A stretch of 64,000 nt of DNA, taken from positions 1 to 64,000 of the forward strand of contig CAJNOJ010000229.1 in NCBI GenBank assembly GCA_905250025.1, read 5' to 3'. The translations under genes were made by a program, and so were the position numbers. Source of the DNA: Adineta ricciae (lineage: Eukaryota; Rotifera; Eurotatoria; Adinetida; Adinetidae). Positions 11,988-22,431 of this stretch are shown here, piece after piece. Under the pieces are notes generated by a model. That model was not told the origin of the DNA. It worked only from the letters and a program-made list of their open reading frames with translations, and searched no databases. The first letter of the stretch is position 1, and every line of letters starts with the position of its first letter.

Positions 11988-14900
11988 CTATCGTTGAAAC
12001 TCAAAGGTAATACAGTGCTTCAAGATACAGTCAACATTGATAACATCTAGTAAAACTGATGGTTCTTTGAACAACAGATAGAAAAATTCATCCAATGACT
12101 TTTCTAATAAAACGAAGTATTGAGACGAACGAAATAAACGACTAAATTTTCCATTTTGCATATAACGTTGAATAATAGCATAATTTACGTTGAGAAAGGA
12201 AAAAAATAATGCGATTTTCCCAAAATATTTATCACCTCCGTTCGATGATTCATGATACGATATGAAATAGCTATTTGATTTTCCCCGTTTATTGTATATT
12301 AATGAATGGAACATATTGTTACGTACGATACATCTGCGATAAATTGAGATACAGTGCGAAAGACGTGAACAGGTACATATCGTATCATGATATTGTTTGA
12401 TAATTGAATAATCATTCAGATTAATATCAACATTAGGATCTATTGGTGTTGAAATTATGTCACGCTTTGTATAAGAACTATATGCGTGTAAATGGAAGTC
12501 GATATTATAGTAGTGGACTATAAGATCTGAATAATAAGTAGAGCCATGTATATTTTTACTTACATGACCTATGAGATCTTCTTGATGAAAACACCCAATG
12601 TTTGCTAAAGAACCATAATTAAAATACTGCATACGAAAATGGCGATGCATATGTAGCACATAATTTTGAATATCGGCATAAAACAATCTGTGATCTTTGT
12701 AATATTCATTGAACAACTTCTCAGCCATGTCTTGTGTTGCATCACCAAACGCTGGAGGTTGTGAGTGATACAATCTCATCGAACAAATGAATAAAGCTAA
12801 ATGAGCAAGTTGTCGAACATTAATGAACTCAAATGATAATGGTAAAAACCCGTAAAACAAAATGTTTCGTAATTCTACTGCTTTGATAAAGGAAAATTCT
12901 TTGAAAGGTTTCATTCTACGATGAAAGAAATGCGGAAATGTTTGATGTTTCAATCTATTGTCAAGGCGTTCACGATCTAAAGGTCTAAGGTTTCTATAAA
13001 TTTCACCTAAAACAGTTTTTGTATGTCTTAATAAACTGACGTGTTGATAATCAATCAATATTGCTTGTGGTAACGGTGCATCAAGTATACCGTGCAGAAT
13101 CGAAATTCCTGTAATACAAAAAATTCTTTTTACTTCAATCAAAGATTTGAATATCGTTTTCTGCTCAATCTACTTTCTTCGATATTAAATATTTGTTAAA
13201 TGCGAAATTATTCTAAGGAGCTACACGGATCTCGACTCAGATACATAAAATACATATAAATCATTTCACGTCGCAACGAAGCGTACTACTGTTTGACATA
13301 AGAATGTATCTCTATCGGAACACTCTCTCAAACTCATATCAAGCATCCACTATTAAGAATACTTCAGCAAAAAAAAGTATACCAAAACAATGTTCAATCT
13401 GTAATTAACCTTTATGTCCGAATATTTTTTCTTTTTTTGATTCGGCCTGTTTTGACTGTTTGTGATATTTTTCAGTGGAACGTAGTAAGACTTTCTTTTC
13501 ATAAAAGTATTGTCTCTTTCTTTGAACATTAATACCACGTGTGTAACAGAAATTACAGCATTAATATCCACCGTGCCCGTTAAAATCAAGGATTTTACTC
13601 AAAGCCGATGAATCACCTGTGATTGATAGGAATTTAATATGTATACGATGGGTTTCATTAACTATTATTCCTAAAAACAAAAGAAACGGAAATAATATAT
13701 ATTTCTATGATATAAAAGGGTGCTGTGTGGAATTTATTAACATCTGTGAATAATTAGACTGAGTATATGAATGTTGATGAAACTACGATGAAGAAGCAAG
13801 ATGAAATAGTTTAAAACAAATATGAGAACATTTATTTTGACATCATATGCCAATGGTTTAGAAATAGATCATTCAATTAATTCTCAGCGTATATAGCTCA
13901 CATGCGATAATAATTCATCTGCGATTTAATGTTTATGTAAAACAGTCACGAGAACTCGTGTCTCCCTAAAGCGCTTCATATAAATCATTGTCAGCTGATC
14001 ATCCTTCGCTTTCTTCTATGCCAAAAAGTATTTCGATTCGCTACATGCATTCTGAAGATGAAAAGCAAGAACCAGATATTATTCGAAGCATATAATTTCT
14101 CCTCAAGTAGAAAATATTATTACATGTGTAGTTTTAAAGCCGATTTAGCAAACACAGATGAAATCGAAAAGTCTTTCTTTAGCTTATATCTAACCTTTTG
14201 TTTTTACTAATCTTATCAAATTCGTACAGTTTCGCAGCCAAATCTTCACATCAGGTTCTTTGTAGCCAAACCAGAATGAAAAAATAATATTGTTGTAACG
14301 ATGACTTCGTAATTGAGGACGTAACTCAATTATTGAACCAGAGAACAGCCACATTTTCAAATTAGATGATTTTGATAAACTGATTCCATCGATATGCAAT
14401 AAAAATGTAATAAATTCATCGTTTTCATTGTTCTTCAACAATTGTTGATAAACATGGTTAAATCCTATGTCGTTAGTTTTCTCCATATCTTGACGCAAAA
14501 AAAGTTGATTTCGATATTCATCGATCTCGACTCTGAATCTCACATAAACCTTTTTGATATATTCTTCTATGTTCATATCGTACACAAAGGCAAAATTCCT
14601 CGCATCCGTTGATAAGCATTTAGAACAAAACATTTTTCGAAGTGATATATATTCATTACAGCTTGTACATAACATACATTTCTTGAAAATATTATTTTCG
14701 ATATCTAACTGTTGCAAAAGATCGTCCATTGTCTTTGGAGCATTATTTGGTGATGGAAGTATTGAGCTTATAAACGATAAAAAACGATTTGCTTGCGATT
14801 TACAGGTGTTGGAACTTCTTAATAAGGTCAATAACTTTGAAGAAAATTCTTTGGTTGAAATATGTGTATAAGAATGCAATACATCTTCAGTGTTAATATT

Positions 14901-15251
14901 CGAGCCGGCATTAGACAATTCGAAACCATCGAACAAATAATGAATAATCTCGTCATCATTTGAAAGAATATTTTCGACCTGATTTACATTGGTAAGATTT
15001 CCTTGGCAATCCATAGCATTTTCATTGATATCATTTTTCAAGAAGCAGCTAGTTTGTTCATCTATTTTGCTTTTCGATTTGAAATCAAGACCAAGTGGAA
15101 ATGAAGAAGGGACATCAGATTCGTCAGGATTGTTTGAGATTTGTTCTCGAGAAAATCTTCGTTTCTCCTTTTTCTTCTCATAATATTTCATTGCTCTTTT
15201 AAAATGTCTTCTCTCCATAAAATCCAAAGCTTGTTCAAGATCAAGCTCCAT
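11988..15251 (-). pseudogene. Tnp2/EnSpm-like transposase with one in-frame stop
   Basis: Three exons (15251-14195, 13670-13410, 13108-11988) join in phase to about 812 codons. Exon 1 has an acidic N terminus, a C4-type zinc-ribbon-like motif (CMLCTSCNEYIS then CSKC, about residues 193-217) and the hallmark LLHIDGISLSKSS and FWFGYKEPDVKIWLRNC of the Tnp2/Transposase_21-like family. Exon 2 carries SITGDSSALSKILDFNGHGG and the C-x2-C knuckle CCNFCYTRGI, but a TAA stop (13561-13563) lies between GGY and CCN. Exon 3 begins KGISILHGILDAP and holds the family's C-terminal part, including a segment around HRHFRMQYFNYGSLA. Homology on both sides of the stop indicates a once-functional gene disabled by one nonsense change. 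Intron 1 is unusually long (524 nt). Role: cut-and-paste transposition. Confidence 0.78.
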
Positions 15252-16079
15252 GTTGAAAGTATATCAACAAAATCTGTGAAAATAAACAAATTGGCGATAA
15301 GATGAGGCTAATTGAGCGGTCCCCACATTGATATCTAGAAATCTACAACGTCTGAGCAATGCTGGGAGCAATCGAATATAATAATATTTATATCGGTCTT
15401 GTTAATACAGATATAGATTCAAGATTTCCAGACTTTACAGAAAGAATCTCTTCTACACAATCAATGAGTGGTATATATAGATGGCAGCAGATGTAATAGT
15501 GTAATCCAAATAAGAGCTGTGTTAAGAAGAGAGAATAGTTTCCGACTAATAAGCTTGATTTTGTATATCTTGTTAGATTTAAGCAAAATGAAAGCCGCTG
15601 CCTGTAACGTATTATGTACGATTAATGCAAAAATATCTGACAATTACAGAATACGATTTCTCATCCAACAGAAAAACTTTCTTGAAATTGAATATCATTC
15701 GCTATTTCAACGTTTTCTGTTCCATTGTCAACGTAATTCAATGGGAGATCTTCACTGAGATGGTTATTATTTACTTCATTTTTTTCAATAAAGAACAAAC
15801 TGATTTCGAGTGCTTTTTAGACTTTGAAATCATTGGAAATGATTGCAGAAAATACATATCATCCTCGAGATTCAATGTGATTTCAAACAATTTGAATTCA
15901 TTTTTTACTGATTTCAAATAAATTTGACTGACTCGCGTGTTATTAGTATTGATACCAGATGTTTTGTGTTTGTAATCAGGTTAATTTATTTTGATTTTGC
16001 TCTTACAGTGTAATGCAACATAACTTTTGAATTCAGTCACCAGCTGCTGTTTCTTCAATGAAACTGGCTGAAACTATCA
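15252..16079. other. Gene-free stretch
   Basis: Overlapping frames of 60-98 codons on both strands in AT-rich sequence show no domain or splice support. The stretch probably includes the 5' region of the Tnp2-like element. Confidence 0.4.
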
Positions 16080-16500
16080 TGCTGATTGGTGTGGATAGCT
16101 TTCTGACCATTTCCGACGTCTGGAAATGGCAAGTTCCTATCGGAACCATAATACATGGGAATAAAAAAAACGATAAAGAGAATCCATATATATCCGACCG
16201 ATTCCGATGGCAGCAAATCCTTGGTATTATTATGGAACCCGGTATCATGTTAAACGGTGAATTCTGTTCATTTCCTGACATCGAATAAGCCTTCATTCGA
16301 TCGGAATTAGTCGAATCCTGAGACAGTATCCGACCGGTTCGGAATATATGAATTTTGTCGGAACCCAACGTATCCGATGGACGGATATTGAAGAAAAACA
16401 TAAGATTTGATCGGAATCCACTCAATAGTAACCGATCGAATCCGATCGTCCCTGAGACAAAGGATTTGATACCCGTCCGACAGGATCCGATATGGCCGTT
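16080..16500. repeat. TCGGA/TCCGA-rich block 2
   Basis: ATCCGA, TCGGAA and CCGATCG motifs recur on both strands at 10-30 base spacing, for example near 16136, 16195, 16317, 16350, 16368 and 16430. It resembles block 1 at 3831-4090. A 130-codon frame on the minus strand is judged to be repeat read-through. Confidence 0.6.
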
Positions 16501-16561
16501 TTCACCGGGGTAGTTCGCTCGATCATTTTTTTTTTCTGTTCGATATGCACATGCTCTCTAT

Positions 16562-16569
16562 TATAAATA
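16562..16569 (+). promoter_or_regulatory. Possible TATA box
   Basis: TATAAATA lies about 80 bases before a short open frame starting at 16642 and is followed by a GC-richer CGCTCGTCGAGGG segment, a plausible core-promoter layout. Confidence 0.35.
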
Positions 16570-16641
16570 ACGCTCGTCGAGGGAGACTCGCATTACTCTC
16601 GACTGATTGGGTTATTCTTCACATAAAACTTGCGCTTCCAA

Positions 16642-16809
16642 ATGATGTCTCGAGAACGGTCCTCGTCAATTTTTTCAACCTTTTTCAAAACTAACCAAAC
16701 AACTGTCATCGTTCTTGTTATTTATGTAATGTCCATTATTCATGATCATTTTTCACACATGAAACAGCAGTCCGCCATGAATAGCTACTATGATCCTTGC
16801 GTCTTTTAG
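16642..16809 (+). CDS. Small possible membrane peptide or first exon, cut by an assembly junction
   Basis: A 55-codon frame starts ATGATG and carries a basic/Ser-rich N terminus and one hydrophobic stretch (TTVIVLVIYVMSII). It ends at TAG 46 bases before the N at 16855. With the TATA-like sequence at 16562 it may be the start of a gene whose remainder is lost at the junction. It matches no family I recognise and could be chance. Confidence 0.25.
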   Translation: MMSRERSSSIFSTFFKTNQTTVIVLVIYVMSIIHDHFSHMKQQSAMNSYYDPCVF

Positions 16810-16855
16810 TAATGCGAAACTCGAAATTTCGACTCAACTGTTCAACTATTTTTGN

Positions 16856-18331
16856 AAGTGGAAAGCAGTTGTATATTCATATTTTGGAGTGAGAGCGGTG
16901 TAGTTGATAGAAACTCATATTTGTCAGTGGTCGATGATTTGATTAAAACTTTGCGGTGAATGCAATTGGATGAAAGCATCTTAATGTCCGAACAAGTCAT
17001 TGTTTGTTCACAAGGTAATCGGAGAAGCGATGATCCATTGATAATGGCAAAAGCACTGTGTGGTTCAATATTTGGTTGTAATTGACAGTACATTGGCGGT
17101 CCATCATGAGAAAAAAGCCAAACATCATCTACGATATTGATAAGTTTCGTTTCTACATCTAAGATACGTGTGATGTCACATGAACTGACAGTCTTTTTAT
17201 CGTCATATAACAACTGTGACAAACAAGGCAACTGACTGAGTCGAACGAGCGGCGGTCTTTTTGAACAATAAACAAAAATTGAAAAAAGACACTCATTCTT
17301 GTTTGGAATGGTGTTCCATGTCATAACCGTCTGATCTTGTGTATTTAGAGCAACTATACGAGGTATATTTGAGTAAATAAATTGCTCACGATTGACAATG
17401 GCTGGTAATGGAGTCAGCTGGTAGACTAATGGTACGTTATCATTCTCAAGCAAAGGACGAAAGAATGATGTGGCGACAATGAGACATGACTGACTAGATA
17501 TACTTTGTTTGTTAATATCACCACATGAACGAAGAATATAAATGGATTGACCAATGATTCCGATAAATCAATAATTTGATATGAATTGTCGATCATCGAA
17601 ATTGTAGCGAGCAAGAACGATCTCAGTTCAATATCCGTAAGAAAATCAAATGTAATTTTGTTGTTATTTATTTGTTTAAATACATTGACCAATGTTGTCG
17701 ATGAAATCTGAAATATATTGGGTTTACCATTTTCAATCTGAGTACTTGTCAAGTATTGTGGTAATTTTTGTATATGTTCTATTCCGTGAAACTGCTCTCC
17801 AACGAGATGAGTAATAAAATCTTGTTTTGCTATCTGCTCTAAAGATTGGTGAAGCTGAGGCATTTTTTGAAGATTACTTCTAATTGAACTAAAAATATGA
17901 TTTGTGTCGTATCGTGGTAAAGCGTTGTCTTTATCACGAGATGGTAATATCGTAGAAATCTCCACTATATTTGGATATGCTGGATTGGACGTAAACGCAC
18001 AAACATTCGTTGAAGGCGATTCAGTACATACATTCTTGATAGGTACAATTGAATAGACGATTTCTTCTTTCAACTGAAATGAATATATACCAACTCGTCG
18101 GTGTGCGATAGCCTTTTCTGTATTAATATAAATATCGGATGTTGTTGAATGTATCATCTTTCGAAACGGCAGTGCTTCGATCAAGGTTATGAACAACAGT
18201 ATAATCACGAAAGGAAAAGAAATATTCATGATGAACGAAAACAGATATGAATTGTCTGCTGCGAACGCAATCTGCCACCTATTTATATTTTTCTCATTTG
18301 CCCATCTTTTCTTTCTCTTCAACATAGTCAA
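16856..18331 (-). pseudogene. Env-like gene, copy A: truncated and frameshifted
   Basis: It matches the intact copy at 20229-21986 but is broken in two ways. A 25-base deletion between two AATGATT repeats, near 17548, shifts the frame after about residue 260. The 3' end, including the membrane anchor and cytoplasmic tail, is missing beyond the N at 16855. The N-terminal hydrophobic segment is retained. Apart from the deletion the differences are scattered substitutions, indicating recent duplication. Confidence 0.85.
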
Positions 18332-18777
18332 TCAGGTGATATCTATTCTGAGAAAATCAACTATCGGTTCATCTAATATTCATATATGGAAACTTTATCT
18401 GTTTTGATGTTATTATGTTTAGTCAAATCGGCTTATATTCGATGAGAAACAACAAGATAGGTTTGAATGTAAAAATTATTGTCGATCACTAAACTGTCTT
18501 AAACAATGCACGGCATCATATAATCAAACTAGTGATTCAACATAAGATTTCGTCACAAGCCAAAAAACGACATCTGTATATCCGTATTTAGCACACTTTA
18601 TTTCATATGTATTCCTTCAATCTTTATCCTTTGATGAAGCTGAATTGACTTACTCATAGTTAGTCATGAGTAATCTGATTCAGACGAAATCTTTTCCTGG
18701 ATTTTTATTTAATTATTTCTTTGATATATTCATGAACGAAGCATAAAACAAACAAGATTAATTGATTCTTCAAGCAT

Positions 18778-19025
18778 TATACAAATGAGATAGGATATGT
18801 TGATTCGCATGTTCTAAAGATAAAGTATAACAAAAATCAGCGCAATATCGCGATAACTTACTCGATTGAAGAAGACGTTGTTGTTGCTTGTTGATTATAT
18901 ACCCATCGAACAGCATTTGTCAGTGATGCTTGATGATCTAAAATAGACAATAATAAAATTGTTTTCTATCAGTTAACTTACTTTGTCTTTCAGTTGCTCG
19001 ACGACGATATTCATTCACAGATTGA
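18778..19025 (-). pseudogene. Small membrane-protein gene, copy A: 3' exons only
   Basis: This corresponds to exons 3-5 of the gene at 22432-23094. The first two exons (signal peptide and membrane segment) are absent because the segment ends at the N at 19026, where a 163-bp repeat array begins. As it stands it cannot encode the full protein. Confidence 0.7.
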
Positions 19026-19026
19026 N

Positions 19027-19875
19027 TCGTCATTCTCCATCGAATGGTATAGGATACGTGTGGTATCATCGATCATAAGTGGGATTATACCAGTAAATAC
19101 TAGTAAACTAGTGGTTTTTACCACTAATACCTGCTGACATTCGCTCACGAACTTGTGATGGGTCTGAAACTTCTGTGATAGATAGATCTCGTCATTCTGC
19201 ATCGAATGGTGTAACTTGAGTGGGGGTCCATCCACCCTACCTAGTTGTTTTACCAGTAAATACTAGTAAAATAGTAGTTTTTAGCACTAATACCTGCTGA
19301 CATTCGCTCACGAACTTGTGATGGGTCTGAAACTTCTGTGATAGATAGATCTCGTCATTCTGCATCGAATGGTGTAACTTGAGTGGGGGTCCATCCACCC
19401 TACCTAGTTGTTTTACCAGTAAATACTAGTAAAATAGTAGTTTTTAGCACTAATACCTGCTGACATTCGCTCACGAACTTGTGATGGGTCTGATACTTCT
19501 GTGATGGATAGATCTCGTCATTCCGCATCGAATGGTGTAACTTGAGTGGGGGTCCATCCACCCTACCTAGTTGTTTTACCAGTAAATACTAGTAAAATAG
19601 TGGTTTTTAGCACTAATACCTGCTGACATTCGCTCACGAACTTGTGATGGGTCTGAAACTTCTGTGATGGATAGATCTCGTCATTCTCCATCGAATGGTA
19701 TAGGATACGTGTGGTATCATCGATCATAAGTGGGATTATACCAGTAAATACTAGTAAACTAGTGGTTTTTACCACTAATACCTGCTGACATTCGCTCAGC
19801 GACTTGTGATGGGTCTGAAACTTCTGGGATGGATAGATCTCGTCATTCCGCATCGAATGGTGTAACTTGATTGGG
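19027..19875 (-). repeat. 163-bp tandem repeat, array 2 (five units)
   Basis: The anchor TACCAGTAAATACTAG occurs at 19088, 19251, 19414, 19577 and 19739, a period of 163, 163, 163 and 162. Units 1 and 5 carry the CATAAGTGGGATTATACC variant; units 2-4 carry the CCTACCTAGTTGTTT variant. The array lies directly upstream of the flank shared with 3346-3702 and separates the two Env-like copies. Confidence 0.92.
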
Positions 19876-20228
19876 GTTGATCGATCAGAAGTCGAATGTT
19901 TTGCTTAAAACTTTTGTTGTACGCAAAAATAGTTGCATCTACTATTCAGGAGCTGTAAGAAGAATAGAATAGATTTGATTTATCTGACGATTTCATTGTA
20001 TCAGTACTTGTGGATGGATTATCTTGATCATTAATTACTACCTTTCGAGCACGGTTTTTAATGGTGTGTGTGAGATAGAAGGTATGGTTGAAGTACATAG
20101 TGTGCTACATTTCAGTCGGACCTTCTATCCTTATGAAAAGATCGTTTCTGTTTCTCTGTTTTCTATTGAAGAGATATGATACTGATTAACAAGACATACA
20201 ATTATAGCAGTAAGGAACAGGTTTTTAT

Positions 20229-21986
20229 TTAAGCGAAAGATTCGTCGTCTAGTCGAATAGCAACTGCATGTACGAGATCGTCGACATTCGTCTCGAGATG
20301 TTCTAAACGTCTCACTAGCAGACGCTTCACATATCGAACAACAAATAAGACAATCGAGAAGAAAAGAAAAAGAAATGCTGATAGAACAATGACACCAAAT
20401 TCCTTGAAAACAGTTTTTACAGTCAATCGATCATTGTTCAAATTATCAAGAATGTTCTTAAATGAAGTTTTAACACGGAATTGATAAGTGGAAAGCAGTT
20501 GTATATTCATATTTTGGAGTGAGAACGGTGTAGTTGATAGAAACTCATATTCATCGGTGGTCGATGATTTGATTAAAACTTTGCGGTCAATGCAATTGGA
20601 TGAAAGCATCTTAATGTCCGAACAAGTCATTGTTTGTTCACAAGGTAATCGGAGAAGCGATGATTCATTGATAATGGTAAAAGCACTGTATGGTTCAATA
20701 TTTGGTTGTAATTGACAGTACATTGGTGGTCCATCATGAGAAAAAAGCCAAACATCATCTACGATATTGATAAGTTTCGTTTCTACATCTAAGATACGTG
20801 TGATATCACATGAACTGACACTCTTTTTATCGTCATATAACAACTGTGACAAACAAGGCAACTGACTGAGTCGAATGAGCGGCGGTCTTTTTGAACAATA
20901 AAGAAAAATTGAAAAAAGACACTCATTCTTGTTTGGAATGGTGTTCCATGTCATAACCGACTGATCTTGCGTATTTAGAGCAACTATACGAGGTATATTT
21001 GAGTAAATAAATTGCTCACGGTTGAGAATGGCTGGTAATGGAGTCAGCTGGTAGACTAATGGTACGTTATCATTCTCAACCAAAGGACGAAAGAATGATG
21101 TGGCGACAATGAGACATGACTGACTAGATATACTTTGTTTATTAATATCACCACATGAACGAAGAATATAAATGGATTGACCAATGATTAAGTCAGTAAA
21201 TAGTTTCAATGATTCCGATAAATCAATAATTTGATATGAATTGTCGATCATCGAAATTGTAGCGAGCAAAAACGATCTCAGTTCAATATCCGTAAGAAAA
21301 TCAAATGTAATTTTGTTGTTATTTATTTGCTTAAATACATTGACCAATGTTGTCGATGAAATCTGAAATATATTTGGTTTACCATTTTCAATCTGAGTAC
21401 TTGTCAAGTATTGTAGTGATTTTTGTATATGTTCTATTCCGTGAAACTGCTCTCCAACGAGATGAGTAATAAAATCTTGTTTTGCTATCTGCTCTAAAGA
21501 TTGGTGAAGCTGAAGCATTTTTTGAAGATTACTTCTAATTGAACTAAAAATATGATTCGTGTCGTATCGTGGTAAAGCGTTGTCTTTATCACGAGATGGT
21601 AATATCGTAGAAATCTCCACTATATTTGGATATGCTGGATTGGACGTAAACGCACAAACATTCGTTGAAGGCGATTCAGTACATGCATTCTTGATAGGTA
21701 CAATTGAATAGACGATTTCTTCTTTCAATTGAAATGAATATATACCAACTCGTCGGTGTGCGATAGCCTTTTCTGTATTAATGTAAGTATCGGATGTTGT
21801 TGAATGTATCATCTTTTGAAACGGCAGTGCTTCGATCAAGGTTATGAACAACAGTCTAATCACGAAAGGAAAAGAAATATTCATGATGAACGAAAACAGA
21901 TATGAATTGTCTGCTGCGAACGCAATCTGCCACCTATTTATATCTTTCTCATTTTCCCATCTTTTCTTTCTCTTCAACATAGTCAA
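20229..21986 (-). CDS. Env/fusion-glycoprotein-like membrane protein (copy B, intact)
   Basis: One uninterrupted frame of 585 codons. Met-35 may be the true start, since it opens a signal-peptide-like stretch (FPFVIRLLFITLIEALP). A long extracellular region follows, with a helical segment (about residues 150-200) and paired cysteines in its second half. One hydrophobic membrane segment (about 530-555) and a ~30-residue cytoplasmic tail end it. The spacing of motifs such as LVYQLTPLP, DVWLFS and RLPCEQTMTC resembles the baculovirus F / errantivirus Env group of class I fusion proteins. That is my reading of the pattern, not a search result; I see no clear furin site or fusion peptide. No gag, protease, reverse transcriptase or integrase lies nearby and no LTR was recognised. 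AATAAA overlaps the stop codon. The alternative is a host-domesticated or unrelated type I membrane protein. Confidence 0.6.
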   Translation of the reverse strand: MTMLKRKKRWENEKDINRWQIAFAADNSYLFSFIMNISFPFVIRLLFITLIEALPFQKMIHSTTSDTYINTEKAIAHRRVGIYSFQLKEEIVYSIVPIKNACTESPSTNVCAFTSNPAYPNIVEISTILPSRDKDNALPRYDTNHIFSSIRSNLQKMLQLHQSLEQIAKQDFITHLVGEQFHGIEHIQKSLQYLTSTQIENGKPNIFQISSTTLVNVFKQINNNKITFDFLTDIELRSFLLATISMIDNSYQIIDLSESLKLFTDLIIGQSIYILRSCGDINKQSISSQSCLIVATSFFRPLVENDNVPLVYQLTPLPAILNREQFIYSNIPRIVALNTQDQSVMTWNTIPNKNECLFSIFLYCSKRPPLIRLSQLPCLSQLLYDDKKSVSSCDITRILDVETKLINIVDDVWLFSHDGPPMYCQLQPNIEPYSAFTIINESSLLRLPCEQTMTCSDIKMLSSNCIDRKVLIKSSTTDEYEFLSTTPFSLQNMNIQLLSTYQFRVKTSFKNILDNLNNDRLTVKTVFKEFGVIVLSAFLFLFFSIVLFVVRYVKRLLVRRLEHLETNVDDLVHAVAIRLDDESFA

Positions 21987-22431
21987 TCAGGTGATATCTA
22001 TTCTGAGAAAATCAATTATCGGTTCGTCTAACATTCATACATGGAAACTTTATCTGTTTTGATGTTATTATGTTTAGTCAAATCGGCTTATATTCGATGA
22101 GAAACAACAAAATAGGTTTGAATGTAAAAATTATTGTCGATCACTAAACTGTCTTAAACAATGCACGACATCATATAATCAAACTAGTGATTCAACATAA
22201 GATTTCGTCACAAGCAAAAAAACGTCATCTGTATATCCGTATTTAGCACACTTTATTTCATATGTATTCCTTCAATCTTTATCCTTTCATGACGCTGAAT
22301 TGACTTACTCATAGTTAGTCATGAGTAATCTGATTCAGAAGAAATCTTTTTCTGGATTTTTATTTTATTATTTCTTTGATATATTCATGAACGAAGCATA
22401 AAACAAACAAGATTAATTGATTCTTCAAGCA

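Larger units (their letters stand above)
10055..15251 (-). mobile_element. Two-gene DNA transposon core: Tnp2-like transposase plus BEN protein
   Basis: The transposase (11988-15251) and BEN gene (10055-11865) are on the same strand with only 122 bp between stop and start. Together they resemble the plant En/Spm layout of a large transposase plus a smaller DNA-binding protein. That the two form one element is inferred from spacing and orientation. I could not identify terminal inverted repeats or target-site duplications, so the true borders are unknown. Confidence 0.55.
16856..19025 (-). repeat. Segmental duplicate, copy A of 20485-22679
   Basis: This 2,170-base segment aligns end to end with 20485-22679 (2,195 bases) at high identity. 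The 25-base length difference is fully explained by one deletion near 17548. Both ends of copy A lie exactly at single Ns (16855, 19026), so its true extent is hidden or the junctions are artificial. Confidence 0.88.

Noticed and set aside
13109..13142. Methionine start at 13142 for the transposase C-terminal frame
   Set aside because: These 34 bases end in TATTACAG and are intron; the coding exon starts at 13108 in phase with the upstream exon.
19027..19875. CRISPR-like array
   Set aside because: Whole 163-bp units are repeated with no unique spacers, and the genome is eukaryotic.
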